DNA of 64,000 nt from Leptotrichia sp. oral taxon 498 (GCF_002240055.1 NZ_CP016753.1:1240001-1304000), one strand, 5' to 3'. Shown: positions 47,261 through 57,323, counted from the first letter of the stretch. A program made the numbers and translations. The notes: generated from the sequence alone by a model not told the origin.

Positions 47261-48403
47261 ATGAAAAAATTATTACTAATAGGAGCAATCTTAGTAACAG
47301 GAGCTTTATCATTTGCTGACTCAAAAGCTGACTATGAAAAAGCAAGAACCTTAGCAGGACAAAAGAAAACAGCAGAAGCAGTTAAAATTTTGGAAACACT
47401 TTCAAAAACAGGAGATGCAGAATATAAACAAAGAGCGAATTTAGAATTAGGTTCTTATTATTTGCAACAAAATCAAATATCTAAAGCAAAACCTTATTTG
47501 GTAACAGCTTTTGACGATGGAAAAGTTGTAAATGGCTACAGCGCTGAAGCGGCAAGATTGTTATATTTAGTGGGAATTGCTGAAAAAGACAAAAAGTCAG
47601 CTGAAAAATATATTCTTTGGACAGATGAAAAAACAGAAGGGAAAGATGCTGATATAACTTCAAGTTTAATCATCTTTTACTTCGATAATAACGAGCAATC
47701 AAAAGGAACTGCGAGATACAATAAAGCTATGAAGTCGACTGACAAAGCTTTCGTATCAGAAGTAAACTACAATGTGGGACAATATTATATGACAAAAAAT
47801 AACAATGCTCAAGCCAAAACGTATTTACAAAAAGCATACACAGATGCGCCACAAAAAGTAAATGGAGCTGGAATCTTATTAGCTGAAATAGCTATGTCTG
47901 AAAAAAATACCGCTCAAGCTGAAAAATATTTAACTGAAATGAATACAGCAGCAGGTGGAAAAAATACTCAAATCTTAGGAATGCTTGGTACTTTCTACTT
48001 ACAAAAAGGAGATGCGACAAAAGCTGAACAATTTTTATCAAAAGCAGTTGCTGCAGAGCCTAAAAATGTAGAAGCAAAAGTTTTGCTTTTAGGAATTTAT
48101 GAAATGCAAAAGAATACAGCAAAAGTAAATTCAACATATAGTCAGTTAAAATCAGGAACTCCAAAAGTTACTAACGCTCAAATCGGTACTTATTTTGCGC
48201 AAGCTGGAGCTGGAGATTTAGCTGTTAAATATTTACAAAAATCAATTTCAGAAGATAAAAATAATGAAGCAAAAGTTGTATTGGGACAAGTTTATGCAGC
48301 GGCAGGTAAAAAAGCGGAAGCTGTAAAAGTTTTAGAGGAAGCTGTAAAAGCTAAGGTAAAAGGTGCAGCAGATGTTTTAAAACAAGTTCAATCAATGAAA
48401 TAG
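47261..48403 (+). CDS. Exported tetratricopeptide-repeat protein
   Basis: 380 residues. Signal peptide MKKLLLIGAILVTGALSFAD, then TPR-like helical pairs through the length (ADYEKARTLAGQKKTAEAVK, NVGQYYMTKNNNAQAKTYLQ, LGTFYLQKGDATKAEQFLSK, LGQVYAAAGKKAEAVKVLEE). It is probably periplasmic and acts by protein-protein contact; the partner is unknown. The ribosome binding site is TTAGGAGG. It ends before a strong terminator. Confidence 0.85.
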   Translation: MKKLLLIGAILVTGALSFADSKADYEKARTLAGQKKTAEAVKILETLSKTGDAEYKQRANLELGSYYLQQNQISKAKPYLVTAFDDGKVVNGYSAEAARLLYLVGIAEKDKKSAEKYILWTDEKTEGKDADITSSLIIFYFDNNEQSKGTARYNKAMKSTDKAFVSEVNYNVGQYYMTKNNNAQAKTYLQKAYTDAPQKVNGAGILLAEIAMSEKNTAQAEKYLTEMNTAAGGKNTQILGMLGTFYLQKGDATKAEQFLSKAVAAEPKNVEAKVLLLGIYEMQKNTAKVNSTYSQLKSGTPKVTNAQIGTYFAQAGAGDLAVKYLQKSISEDKNNEAKVVLGQVYAAAGKKAEAVKVLEEAVKAKVKGAADVLKQVQSMK

Positions 48404-48440
48404 TAGAAATGGTAAATGTAATGAATAAAGAAATAATAAA

Positions 48441-48476
48441 AAATAGTGAAATTTTTAAATTTCACTATTTTTTATT
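48441..48476 (+). terminator. Terminator after the TPR gene
   Basis: Twelve-base inverted repeat AAATAGTGAAAT / ATTTCACTATTT (48441-48452, 48459-48470) followed by TTTTTA. Confidence 0.8.
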
Positions 48477-48499
48477 GTAATAATTTTTATTCTGAAGAT

Positions 48500-48770
48500 C
48501 TTAAGTGAATTGATCTACTTATTGAATCTCTCACGACTGAAGTTGCGAGATTCTTAAGTACTATTTAGTTTCTTTTGAATATCTAGTATTCAAACACTAG
48601 CTAATTTCCTTAAGACTTTAATGGACAAGCTCTCCACCAAGAACATTAGCGTCCTGTTGACTCGGTTCAAAACCAGTTTTATTATTTAACTATTTCAAAT
48701 TTTTTCGTTGCCAAAAAATATGCCATTCATCTCATTCCTTGCGTCGGGAGTGTCTGGCATAACTCATAAA
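48500..48770 (-). mobile_element. Internally deleted IS200/IS605-like relic with both ends
   Basis: On the minus strand, a left-end-like hairpin (ATGCCAGACACTCCC ... GATGAATGGCAT, 48760-48720) is followed by 80 bp and then a tnpB-tail/omega-RNA-like stretch (GGTTTTGAACCGAGTCAA, GGTGGAGAGCTTGTCC), ending in the hairpin GAATCTCGCAACTTCAGTCG with TGAGAGATTC (48552-48523). No transposase reading frame remains. This fills most of the 385-bp gap between the TPR gene and the 48790 gene. Exact borders are not determined, and it is a different subfamily from the two copies at 6.6-10.8 kb. Confidence 0.5.
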
Positions 48771-48789
48771 AATATATAATTAAGAAAGT

Positions 48790-49206
48790 TTATTTATTTG
48801 TAGGTGCGACTGTTGGAGTTTTATTTTCTATTAAATCTTTTGGATATGATTTGTCATTTGTAAAAGCCCAAGTACCATTATAAAAATAGTTACCATTGTT
48901 ATTAACTAGGTCTTTTCCAGCTTTTAAGTGCATAAATTTATATTTTTTTAAATAATTTTCAACTTTATCTTTATCTTGAATTAAAATTCCAATTTTTACA
49001 TTTTCATAATTTTCGCCATCAAATATGCAGTTTTCAAAGTCGATGTCCACACGGCTGTCTTTTTCATTAATTTTTTTATAATCTCCATGTGATTTTGGAA
49101 CTTTACAATAAGAATTTTTTTCTAATTTTGCAGTTTTTTCATGATTTTTTTCAGCAAAAGCTGCAAAAGAAAATAAGATTAATAATGCTAATATACCTTT
49201 TTTCAT
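48790..49206 (-). CDS. Uncharacterised exported protein
   Basis: 138 residues with signal peptide MKKGILALLILFSFAAFAEK. The mature part has two cysteines (SYCKVPKSHGDYKK, ENCIFDGENYENVKIG) and a conserved-looking core GNYFYNGTWAFTND. No recognised family. It ends in a Thr/Pro/Asn tail. Monocistronic on the minus strand; the ATG at 49206 follows AGAAGGAATAATGA. Confidence 0.65.
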   Translation of the reverse strand: MKKGILALLILFSFAAFAEKNHEKTAKLEKNSYCKVPKSHGDYKKINEKDSRVDIDFENCIFDGENYENVKIGILIQDKDKVENYLKKYKFMHLKAGKDLVNNNGNYFYNGTWAFTNDKSYPKDLIENKTPTVAPTNK

Positions 49207-49386
49207 TTCATTATTCCTTCTTTCTATAATTTTTTATTATAACACCTGTCATATATTTTACATAATTATTATAACAGATATTCAAAGATTTTGCAATGAT
49301 AATTTTAAAAAAATAAGAAAATAAGATGAAATTAATAAAAAAATAGTAAAGATAATATAAAATTATCATTACTATTTTGGATTTTT

Positions 49387-51045
49387 TTAACTAAAAAATA
49401 TTTGTAAATCATTATCAACAGTAGTTATACCAGTCAGACCAAATTGTTCATTCAATAAACTTGCAACGTTTTTAGAAATGAATGCTGGTAAAGTCGGACC
49501 AATATGAATATTCTTAATTCCTAAGTAAAGTAACGCAAGCAGTACAATTACGGCTTTTTGTTCATACCATGCAATGTTAAATTCGATTGGCAAGTCATTT
49601 ATATCGTTTGCATTAAAAATTTCTTTTAATTTTAGTGCCACAACTGCCCAAGAATAAGAATCGTTACATTGTCCAGCATCAAGCACTCTAGGTATGCCGT
49701 CAATATCTCCCAGATTTAATTTATTATATCTGAATTTTGCACATCCTGATGTTAAAATTACCACATCTTTTGGCAATTTTTTTGCAAATTCAGCATAATA
49801 TTTTCTTGTTGTCTGTCTTGCATCACATCCGCTCATAACTATAAATTTTTTAATTGCTCCTGATTTTACTGCCTCGACAATTTTATCAGCAAGGGCAAAT
49901 ACCTGACCATGTGCAAATCCACCTGTGATTGTTCCACTTTCAATTTCGGTTGGCGATTTACATTTTTTTGCTAATTCTATAACTTCACTAAAGTCAATTT
50001 TCCCATTTTCGTCTGTTTTCAATTTTTTCCAGCCTGGAAGTCCTGTTGCATTTAATGTAAATATTCTGTCGTTGTAAGTAGCATTTTTCTTAGGCGGAAC
50101 TAAGCAATTTGTAGTAAATACGACAGGTCCATTAAATGTTTCAAATTCTGTTGTCTGATGATACCAAGCATTTCCGTAATTTCCAACTAAATGCTTGTAT
50201 TTTTTTAATTCAGGATAGTAGTGAGCTGGCAACATTTCTGAATGTGTGTAAACATCAATTCCAGTTCCTTCAGTTTGCTCTAAAAGTTCTTTTATATCTT
50301 TTAAATCGTGTCCAGAAATCAAAATTCCAGGATTTTTTCCAACTCCTATATTTACTTTTGTCATTTCAGGCGTTCCAAAAGCTGAATTATTTGCTCTGTC
50401 TAGAAGTGCCATCACATCTACACCAAATTTTCCAGTTTCAAAGACAAGGTTTGTAAGTTTTTCAGCACTCAAGTCGTTATCTTCAGTCGCAATTAATGCT
50501 TTTTCAAAAAAGTCAAAAATTTCGTTACTTTCAAATTTTAAGTTTAGTGCGTGAAAACCATAAGCAGAAAGCCCTTTTAGTCCATATAAAATTATTTCCC
50601 GAAGTGAACGGATGTCTTCATTTTCAGTTCTCAAAACTCCAATTTCATGGGCTAGATCTACTAAGTCACAGCTTTCATCAAACTCAAAAGTGGCAAGTCT
50701 TGAACCTTCAAATTTAGAATCAATCAAAATTTTTGTATTTTCCAATTCTTTTGCTAAAAATTTTCTTAATTTTATGCCTTCGTAGATATATTCTTTGATT
50801 TCCTCTCCATCAAAATTCGCATTTGTTATAGTTGAAAAAAGTGCACGATATAAATATTCATTTACATTTTCATAAATTTTATTATTTTGTCTAAGTTTGT
50901 TTGAATAAAGTGCAACTCCTTTTACAACAAAAATAAGCACATCTTGTAAATTTGAAACTTCGTCATTTTTCCCACAGACTCCCATAACTGTACAGCCTTG
51001 ATTTCTACTTGTTTCCTGACATTGAAAACAAAACATGTTATTCAT
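49387..51045 (-). CDS. hcp: Hydroxylamine reductase (hybrid cluster protein)
   Basis: 552 residues. The N-terminal Fe-S motif is C6-x2-C9-x8-C18-x5-C24 in [20 protein letters not shown], the form of strict anaerobes. Hybrid-cluster ligands are in the expected C-terminal blocks ([34 protein letters not shown], then EQKAV). Hcp reduces hydroxylamine and scavenges NO in nitrosative stress. The ATG follows GGAGAGAAAATT. Upstream there is an FNR/CRP-type palindrome placed for activation. No hcr reductase partner is adjacent. Confidence 0.95.
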   Translation of the reverse strand: MNNMFCFQCQETSRNQGCTVMGVCGKNDEVSNLQDVLIFVVKGVALYSNKLRQNNKIYENVNEYLYRALFSTITNANFDGEEIKEYIYEGIKLRKFLAKELENTKILIDSKFEGSRLATFEFDESCDLVDLAHEIGVLRTENEDIRSLREIILYGLKGLSAYGFHALNLKFESNEIFDFFEKALIATEDNDLSAEKLTNLVFETGKFGVDVMALLDRANNSAFGTPEMTKVNIGVGKNPGILISGHDLKDIKELLEQTEGTGIDVYTHSEMLPAHYYPELKKYKHLVGNYGNAWYHQTTEFETFNGPVVFTTNCLVPPKKNATYNDRIFTLNATGLPGWKKLKTDENGKIDFSEVIELAKKCKSPTEIESGTITGGFAHGQVFALADKIVEAVKSGAIKKFIVMSGCDARQTTRKYYAEFAKKLPKDVVILTSGCAKFRYNKLNLGDIDGIPRVLDAGQCNDSYSWAVVALKLKEIFNANDINDLPIEFNIAWYEQKAVIVLLALLYLGIKNIHIGPTLPAFISKNVASLLNEQFGLTGITTVDNDLQIFFS

Positions 51046-51141
51046 AATTTTCTCTCCATTTTTAATTTATTTTTTTTTGAAATATTTAATTTTAAAATCT
51101 CCACAATTTTAAAATTAATTTTTTATTATTTCAACAAAAAA

Positions 51142-51184
51142 ATTATATAATAAATTAAAAATAAATTCTGTAACTTATATCACA
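51142..51184 (-). promoter_or_regulatory. hcp promoter with FNR/CRP-type box at -41.5
   Basis: On the minus strand TGTGATATAAGTTACA (51184-51169) is a near-perfect TGTGA-n6-TTACA palindrome. Twenty-one bases later comes TATAAT (51147-51142). Taking +1 seven bases after the -10, the palindrome centre falls at -41.5, the class II activator position. HcpR, a CRP/FNR-family regulator of hcp in anaerobes, is the obvious candidate; its gene is not in the window. Confidence 0.6.
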
Positions 51185-51221
51185 CTTTTTAATTTTTTTT
51201 GAAAATAAATTTTATATAAAA

Positions 51222-52718
51222 TTATTTTTTTAAATATTTTTTTACAATTTCTCTATCGTCAAAATGAATTTTTTCTTTTCCAATTATTTGATAAGTTTCG
51301 TGCCCTTTTCCAGCGATTAAAAGGCTATCTCCTTTCTGAAGCATTCCTAGTCCTCTTTTTATCGCTTTTTCCCTATCGGCGACAATTAAATATTTATCAA
51401 ATGGATAATCAATTTGAACAAGTCCTTTTTCAATTGCAGCTAAAATTGAAATTGGATTTTCTGTTCTGGGATTGTCAGAAGTTAAAATTATAAAGTCGCT
51501 AAATTTTGCAGCAGCTTTTGCCATTTTTGGTCTTTTATCGTGATCTCTGTCTCCACCCGCTCCAAAAATTGTAATCACTCTGTTGTCAGTAATTTTTTGC
51601 AAAGTTTTTCCAATATTTAAAAGCCCATCGTCTGTGTGAGCGAAATCTACAACAATTCTAGCTTCCAAATCATTTTTAATAGTTTCAAATCTTCCTGGAA
51701 TTGAAGAAATATTTGATAATTTTTCTAAAATGTAGTCGATGTCAATTCCCATTGATAAAAGACCGGCAACGCATCCTAAAATGTTATAAAGATTGTAATC
51801 TCCAATTAAGTTCACTTCCACAACATATTCAGATTCATTTGAAATAGAACTAATTTTCTCGAAATAATTTTTAGCATTAATTTTTATTTTCATTCCGTCA
51901 TTTGTGTAATTGATAATTTCTCCGTAAACATCGGCACTTTTATCATTTTTTGAAAATGAGATGTAGTTTCTTCCACGATTTTCTTCAAAAATTATTTTTC
52001 CATATTTGTCGTCAATGTTTATAATTCCAGCGCCATCACTTTTTAACAGTGTAAATATTTTTTTCTTGGCATTGAAATAGTTTTCCATTGTTTTGTGAAA
52101 ATCTAAGTGGTCTTGAGTTAAATTCGTAAAAATTGCACTGTCAAATTTTAACATATCCACTCGTCCAATTTGAAGAGCATGGGAACTCACTTCCATTATA
52201 AAATATTTTGCACCCATTTTTACACTTTTATCTATTAATTTTATTAATTCAAGTGATTCTGGAGTTGTATTTACAGTTGGAAAATTTTCGTTTAGAATAC
52301 GATTTCCAGTTGTTCCAATCCGAGCAGTTTTTTCTAAAATATTTTCTAAAATGAAACTTGATGTAGTTTTTCCGTTTGTTCCAGTGATACCGATTATTTT
52401 TATTTTATTTTGTGGAAAGTCATAAAAATTTGAAGCGATGATTCCTAATTTTTTTCTTATATTTGAGATGAAAACAAAAGTAATATTTTTTGAATTTTCA
52501 TATCTTTCAGGATTTACCATTTTTTCAACGACAATCATTTTTGCACCTTTGTCAATTGCACTTTGAATAAATTCGTGTCCATCAACAACGCTTCCAATCA
52601 TAGCGATAAAGACGAAGTCATTTTCTATTTTTCTGGAATCATATTCTATACCTTTTATTTCAAAAGTTTCCCCTTCGTGAAAAACTTCATAGTCAACATT
52701 TTCAAAAATTTTATACAT
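51222..52718 (-). CDS. murE: UDP-MurNAc-tripeptide synthetase
   Basis: 498 residues. Adds the third amino acid to the peptidoglycan stem peptide. ATP loop GITGTNGKTTS (110-120), EVSSHALQIGRVD (176-188), VDFAHTDDGL (358-367), and the substrate motif DNPR (415-418), which in characterised MurE enzymes marks meso-diaminopimelate selection. This agrees with dapB and dapH nearby. Fusobacterial relatives can use lanthionine with a similar motif, so DAP is likely but not certain. Start ATG at 52718 after AGGAGATGATAATGA. Confidence 0.93.
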   Translation of the reverse strand: MYKIFENVDYEVFHEGETFEIKGIEYDSRKIENDFVFIAMIGSVVDGHEFIQSAIDKGAKMIVVEKMVNPERYENSKNITFVFISNIRKKLGIIASNFYDFPQNKIKIIGITGTNGKTTSSFILENILEKTARIGTTGNRILNENFPTVNTTPESLELIKLIDKSVKMGAKYFIMEVSSHALQIGRVDMLKFDSAIFTNLTQDHLDFHKTMENYFNAKKKIFTLLKSDGAGIINIDDKYGKIIFEENRGRNYISFSKNDKSADVYGEIINYTNDGMKIKINAKNYFEKISSISNESEYVVEVNLIGDYNLYNILGCVAGLLSMGIDIDYILEKLSNISSIPGRFETIKNDLEARIVVDFAHTDDGLLNIGKTLQKITDNRVITIFGAGGDRDHDKRPKMAKAAAKFSDFIILTSDNPRTENPISILAAIEKGLVQIDYPFDKYLIVADREKAIKRGLGMLQKGDSLLIAGKGHETYQIIGKEKIHFDDREIVKKYLKK

Positions 52719-52817
52719 TCATTATCATCTCCTATTTATCTTTTTAAAGATTTTAAATATTATATTTTTATTATATCACTTTTATTTAGTTTTTTTAAGT
52801 TTAAAAATTTTATTTTG

Positions 52818-52846
52818 TTGAAAAATAATAAAAAAAATTGTAAAAT
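52818..52846 (+). promoter_or_regulatory. Promoter of pepT
   Basis: TTGAAA (52818-52823), 17-bp spacer, TAAAAT (52841-52846); the ATG is 28 bp downstream after AAGGAGAATTTT. Confidence 0.55.
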
Positions 52847-52873
52847 ATATTAAATAAAAATAAGGAGAATTTT

Positions 52874-54106
52874 ATGAGATATGAAAATTTAAAAGAAAGA
52901 TTTTTTAGATATGTGAAATTTGAAACAAGGTCAGATGAAAATAGCGCTTCAATTCCATCGACACCTTCACAAATCAAATTTGCCAAAATGCTAAAGCGTG
53001 AATTGGAAGAAATAGGACTAGAAGATGTCAGCATAGACAGCACCTGTTTTGTAAATGCAACTCTCCCAGCTAATTTTGATAAGAAAGTACCAACAATAGG
53101 ATTCATTGCTCATATGGATACAGCAGATTTTAATGCAAGAAATGTAAGTCCAAAAGTTTTTGAAAATTATGACGGAAATGATCTTTTATTAAATGAAAAT
53201 TTAAAAGTGATTTTGTCGCCAAAAGAATTTCCAAATTTGAAAAATTATATTGGAAAAACTTTGATTACGACTGATGGAACAACGCTTTTGGGAGCTGATG
53301 ACAAAGCTGGAATTGTGGAAATCATTGAAGCAATGAAATTTTTGATTGAAAATCCACAGATTAAGCATGGAAAAGTGAAAATAGCCTTTGGTCCAGATGA
53401 AGAAATAGGTAGAGGCGCGGATAATTTTGATGTAAAAAAATTTGGTGCAGATTTTGCATATACAATGGATGGCGGACCAGTTGGAGAACTTCAATATGAA
53501 TGTTTTAATGCGGCACAGTCAACTTTTAAAATAAAAGGAAAAAGTGTTCATCCAGGAACGGCAAAAAATAAAATGATTAATGCAAATGTTGTAGCAATGG
53601 AAATTGCAGATAGTTTTCCAGAAGAAGAAGTGCCAGAAAAAACAGAAGGTTATGAAGGCTTTTATTTGCTTGAAAAAATGACTTCAAACATTGAAGAAGG
53701 GAAAATGTCATATATTTTGCGTGATCACGATAGAGAAAAATTTGAAGCAAAAAAAGAATTTGTAAAAAAAGTTGCTAAAAAAATAAATGAAAAATATGGT
53801 GATAAAATTGTAGAAGTTGAGATAAGAGATCAATATTATAACATGCGAGAAATTATAAAAAATCATATGAATGTTGTAGAAATTGCTCAAAAAGCTATGA
53901 AAAATGTTGGAGTTAAGCCAGTGATTGAGCCAATTCGCGGGGGAACAGATGGTTCAAAAATCTCGTTTAAGGGTCTTCCAACTCCGAATATTTTTGCAGG
54001 TGGGGAAAATTTTCACGGAAAATATGAATTTGTTGCACTTGAAAGTATGATTTTGGCAACTGATGTGATTGTGGAAATTGTGAAGTTGAATGGAGAAGGG
54101 AAATAA
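52874..54106 (+). CDS. pepT: Peptidase T (tripeptidase)
   Basis: 410 residues of the M20 di-zinc family. Removes N-terminal residues from tripeptides in the cytoplasm. Metal and catalytic residues: H80-x-D82 in AHMDTADF, D142 in LGADDKAG, E176-E177 in FGPDEEIGRG, and PIRGGTDGSKISFKGLPTPN with the late region GENFHGKYEF. Full length. It is followed 3 bp later by the next gene. Confidence 0.95.
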   Translation: MRYENLKERFFRYVKFETRSDENSASIPSTPSQIKFAKMLKRELEEIGLEDVSIDSTCFVNATLPANFDKKVPTIGFIAHMDTADFNARNVSPKVFENYDGNDLLLNENLKVILSPKEFPNLKNYIGKTLITTDGTTLLGADDKAGIVEIIEAMKFLIENPQIKHGKVKIAFGPDEEIGRGADNFDVKKFGADFAYTMDGGPVGELQYECFNAAQSTFKIKGKSVHPGTAKNKMINANVVAMEIADSFPEEEVPEKTEGYEGFYLLEKMTSNIEEGKMSYILRDHDREKFEAKKEFVKKVAKKINEKYGDKIVEVEIRDQYYNMREIIKNHMNVVEIAQKAMKNVGVKPVIEPIRGGTDGSKISFKGLPTPNIFAGGENFHGKYEFVALESMILATDVIVEIVKLNGEGK

Positions 54107-54109
54107 TGA

Positions 54110-54862
54110 ATGAGAAAAGCGTTAGTGAAAACATATATATATGAATTAATTTTTTTGTGTATTTATTTAACAGTTATGAATAAACTTTTGGAAATTTTTG
54201 AAGAAAAATTTATTTTAGGAGTTTTTATAATTTTAATAATAAACATAGTGGTGTTTTTTTATTTGATAATTTATTTAATAATTTCTTTAAGATCACAATA
54301 TCATGTGTATAAATTGAATCTTTCAAAAAGTATTGTGATGGAGAAAAAATTATATAAGATTAAAAAAATTAATATTATGAAAGATATTCATAGAATTAAT
54401 TTGTCAGCCTATTACTGGTTATTAGATAAAGAGGAAGAAGCATTGAGGTATTTGAATGAAGTGAGAATAAGCAGGTTTACATTGCCAATAGTGAGATATT
54501 GTTATTATATGAATTTAGCAGAATATAAATATTACGATGGAAAAAAAGAAGAAGCTAGAAAAATACTTGATGAGAATATTAAGAAAGAATCTAACAAAAA
54601 CTTATTAGAAATTTTTTTAGATTATGAAGATAATCCTAAACAAAAGGTTTTTGAACTTGAAAAAATATTACCAAAACAGAGAAATAGATTGTATAAAATG
54701 CAAGTGGAGAATGCTTTGGCAATAGCATATGAAGAAATTGGAAATTTTGAAAAAGCATTGGAATTTTATAAGAAAGTGGCTGAAAAGGAAAGTGAAATTT
54801 ATTTTATTAAAGTTGCGAAAGAAAAGGTTTTGGAGTTAAGTTTAAAGAATAAAGAAATGTAG
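54110..54862 (+). CDS. Membrane protein with TPR-like domain
   Basis: 250 residues: two N-terminal hydrophobic helices (about 11-26 and 33-58) and a cytoplasmic helical domain with TPR-like pairs (MNLAEYKYYDGKKEEARKIL, NALAIAYEEIGNFEKALEFY). No enzyme motif. It starts 3 bp after the pepT stop, so the two are coupled. The role is unknown; the arrangement fits a membrane-tethered scaffold. Confidence 0.65.
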   Translation: MRKALVKTYIYELIFLCIYLTVMNKLLEIFEEKFILGVFIILIINIVVFFYLIIYLIISLRSQYHVYKLNLSKSIVMEKKLYKIKKINIMKDIHRINLSAYYWLLDKEEEALRYLNEVRISRFTLPIVRYCYYMNLAEYKYYDGKKEEARKILDENIKKESNKNLLEIFLDYEDNPKQKVFELEKILPKQRNRLYKMQVENALAIAYEEIGNFEKALEFYKKVAEKESEIYFIKVAKEKVLELSLKNKEM

Positions 54863-54883
54863 CAGGAAAGGATATGAGATAAA

Positions 54884-55636
54884 ATGTTTGATTTAGCAGG
54901 TGAGGTTGCTCTTGTTACAGGAGGAGCAAAGGGAATTGGAAAAGGAATTGCAAAAGCATTGAAACAGGCTGGGGCAAAGGTTATTATTGGAGATATTGAT
55001 AAGGAAAAAGGGGAGATGACAGCAAATGAGCTGGATGGGGATTTTTACTATCTTGATGTTATAAATAAAGAACAAGTGCAGTATGTTGTTCAAAGCATTT
55101 GTGAAAAATATGGAAAATTGAGTATTCTTTGTTCAAATGCAGGAATTTTCCCGCAAGTGACTATTGAAAATATGACGGAAGAAGATTGGGATAAGGTTCA
55201 GAATATAAATGTAAAAGGAGCTTTTTTGGTAATACAAGCGACATTGAAACATATGAAAAAACAAAATTATGGACATATAGTATTAACATCTTCAATTACA
55301 GGTGATATTACTGGATATCCAGGATGGGCACATTATGGAGCGAGTAAAGCGGCTCAATTAGGATTTATGCGAACTGCAGCTTTAGAATATGCAAAATATG
55401 GAATTACAATTAATGCTATTCAACCAGGGAATATTTTGACAGATGGATTAATAGAAGCTGGAGAAGAATATATGAATAAAATGAAAAGTGTCATTCCAGT
55501 TAATGTTTTAGGAAAACCTGAAGATATTGGATATACAGCTGTTTTCTTGGCAAGTCGTGAAGCAGGATTTATTACAGGGCAAAGAATAGTTGTAGATGGT
55601 GGACAAATATTGCCAGAAACACCTGACTTTCAATAA
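54884..55636 (+). CDS. Short-chain dehydrogenase/reductase (FabG-like)
   Basis: 250 residues. Cofactor loop TGGAKGIGKGIA (9-20), NAG in LCSNAGIFP, catalytic Ser-Tyr-Lys in LTSSITGDITGYPGWAHYGA (Tyr in HYGASKAA). The C-terminal INAIQPGNILTDG and FITGQRIVVDGGQ are classical SDR. NAD(P)-dependent; it could be a 3-oxoacyl-ACP reductase or a polyol/sugar dehydrogenase. No fatty-acid synthesis genes are adjacent, so no symbol is given. Confidence 0.85.
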   Translation: MFDLAGEVALVTGGAKGIGKGIAKALKQAGAKVIIGDIDKEKGEMTANELDGDFYYLDVINKEQVQYVVQSICEKYGKLSILCSNAGIFPQVTIENMTEEDWDKVQNINVKGAFLVIQATLKHMKKQNYGHIVLTSSITGDITGYPGWAHYGASKAAQLGFMRTAALEYAKYGITINAIQPGNILTDGLIEAGEEYMNKMKSVIPVNVLGKPEDIGYTAVFLASREAGFITGQRIVVDGGQILPETPDFQ

Positions 55637-55669
55637 ATAAAATATTTTTATTTTCTTTTGAAAAAAGTG

Positions 55670-55699
55670 TTGAAATTATTGTATATTTCGTGTTAAAAT
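55670..55699 (+). promoter_or_regulatory. Promoter of guaB
   Basis: TTGAAA (55670-55675), 18-bp spacer, TAAAAT (55694-55699). The start codon at 55806 is about 100 bp further on. I see no purine riboswitch in the leader. Confidence 0.5.
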
Positions 55700-55805
55700 A
55701 ATATAATTAAAAAAAGTAATATAAAAAATATGGTTTAGTTAGGGAAATTTTGAAAGATAAGAAAAATAAACAAAGTTTAAAAATAAAATGAGGAGGAATC
55801 TTAAA

Positions 55806-57281
55806 ATGAGTCAAAAAGATAAAGTTGTAATTTCTGAAGGATTGACATTTGACGATGTGCTTCTTATTCCGCAAGCGTCGGAAGTAGCGCCTAATCAAGT
55901 TATATTAAAGACAAAGTTGACTAAAAATTTGGAATTGAATGTGCCAATTTTAAGTGCAGCTATGGATACTGTAACAGAATCAAAACTTGCGATTGCTATT
56001 GCAAGAGAAGGTGGAATTGGGTTTATTCATAAAAATATGACCATTGAAAGACAAGCTGAAGAAGTGGCAAGAGTTAAAAGATATGAGAGCGGAATGATTA
56101 CAAATCCTGTTACATTGCGGCAAGATGCCATTTTAGAAGATGCTAATAAACTTATGAGAGAATATAAAATTTCAGGACTTCCAGTAGTTGATGGCGAAGG
56201 AAATTTAAAAGGGATTATTACAAATAGAGATTTAAAATATAGAGAAGATTTGTCATCTAAAGTGACAGAAGTTATGACAAAAGAAAATTTAATAACAGCG
56301 CCAGTCGGAACTACATTGGATGAAGCAAAAACAATATTACTTCAACATAGAATTGAAAAATTGCCAATTGTAGAAGGAACAAAACTAAAAGGATTAATCA
56401 CGATAAAAGATATTGACAATGTAATAAATTATCCAAATGCCGCAAAAGACAGTCAAGGACGACTTCGTGTGGGAGCTGGAGTTGGTGTTGGACCTGATTC
56501 TGTGAGAAGAGTTCAAGCTTTAGTTGAAGCTGGAGTTGATATAATTGCGGTGGATTCGGCTCATGGGCACTCAAAAGCGGTTATTAATAAAATTAAAGAA
56601 ATTAGAGAAGCTTTTCCAAAATTGGACATTATCGGTGGAAATATTGTTACGAAGGAAGCCGCACTTGATTTGATTGAAGCTGGAGTAAATGCAGTAAAAG
56701 TTGGTGTTGGACCTGGCTCAATCTGTACGACGAGGGTTGTGTCAGGAGTAGGAGTTCCACAGATTTCAGCAGTTATGGACGTTGCTGAAGTTTGTAGTGA
56801 AAAAGGAATTGGAGTAATAGCAGATGGGGGAATTAAATTGTCTGGGGACGTGGTAAAAGCAATTGCCGCTGGAGCAGATTGTGTAATGCTTGGTGGAATG
56901 CTTGCTGGAACTGATGAAGCACCAGGAGAAGAAATTTTATATAACGGAAGAAAATTCAAAACTTATGCTGGAATGGGTTCGCTTGCAGCTATGAAAAGAG
57001 GAAGTAAGGACAGATATTTCCAATTGGAATCAGCCACAGAAAAATTAGTTCCAGAAGGAATAGAGTCAATGGTTCCATATAAAGGTGCATTAAAAGACAC
57101 GGTTTATCAAATTTGTGGAGGACTTCGCTCAGGAATGGGGTATTGCGGAACTCCGACAATTGAAGATTTGAAATTGAATGGAAAATTTGTGAAAATTACA
57201 GGAGCAGGACTTAAAGAAAGTCATCCGCACGATGTAATTATTACAAAAGAAGCTCCAAATTACAATAATTCAAATAAATAA
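55806..57281 (+). CDS. guaB: IMP dehydrogenase
   Basis: 491 residues from the ATG at 55806; the ATG at 55788 belongs to the ATGAGGAGG ribosome binding site. Oxidises IMP to XMP with NAD, the committed step to GMP. Start of the TIM barrel GLTFDDVLLIPQASEV (14-29), paired CBS domains inserted at about 97-209, catalytic Cys307 in GVGPGSICTTRVVSG, and the flap with ESATEKLVPEGIESMVPYKG. Monocistronic, ends before an inverted repeat. Confidence 0.96.
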   Translation: MSQKDKVVISEGLTFDDVLLIPQASEVAPNQVILKTKLTKNLELNVPILSAAMDTVTESKLAIAIAREGGIGFIHKNMTIERQAEEVARVKRYESGMITNPVTLRQDAILEDANKLMREYKISGLPVVDGEGNLKGIITNRDLKYREDLSSKVTEVMTKENLITAPVGTTLDEAKTILLQHRIEKLPIVEGTKLKGLITIKDIDNVINYPNAAKDSQGRLRVGAGVGVGPDSVRRVQALVEAGVDIIAVDSAHGHSKAVINKIKEIREAFPKLDIIGGNIVTKEAALDLIEAGVNAVKVGVGPGSICTTRVVSGVGVPQISAVMDVAEVCSEKGIGVIADGGIKLSGDVVKAIAAGADCVMLGGMLAGTDEAPGEEILYNGRKFKTYAGMGSLAAMKRGSKDRYFQLESATEKLVPEGIESMVPYKGALKDTVYQICGGLRSGMGYCGTPTIEDLKLNGKFVKITGAGLKESHPHDVIITKEAPNYNNSNK

Positions 57282-57290
57282 AAAAATAAA

Positions 57291-57323
57291 AGGCTGTCTT
57301 AAAAATTATTTTTAAGGCAGTCT
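57291..57323. terminator. Hairpin after guaB
   Basis: AGGCTGTCTTAAAAAT / ATTTTTAAGGCAGTCT nearly perfect inverted repeat. The plus strand lacks a T-run after it, while the minus strand has CCTTTTATTTTTTT, so termination is clearer for transcripts from the right. Confidence 0.5.
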
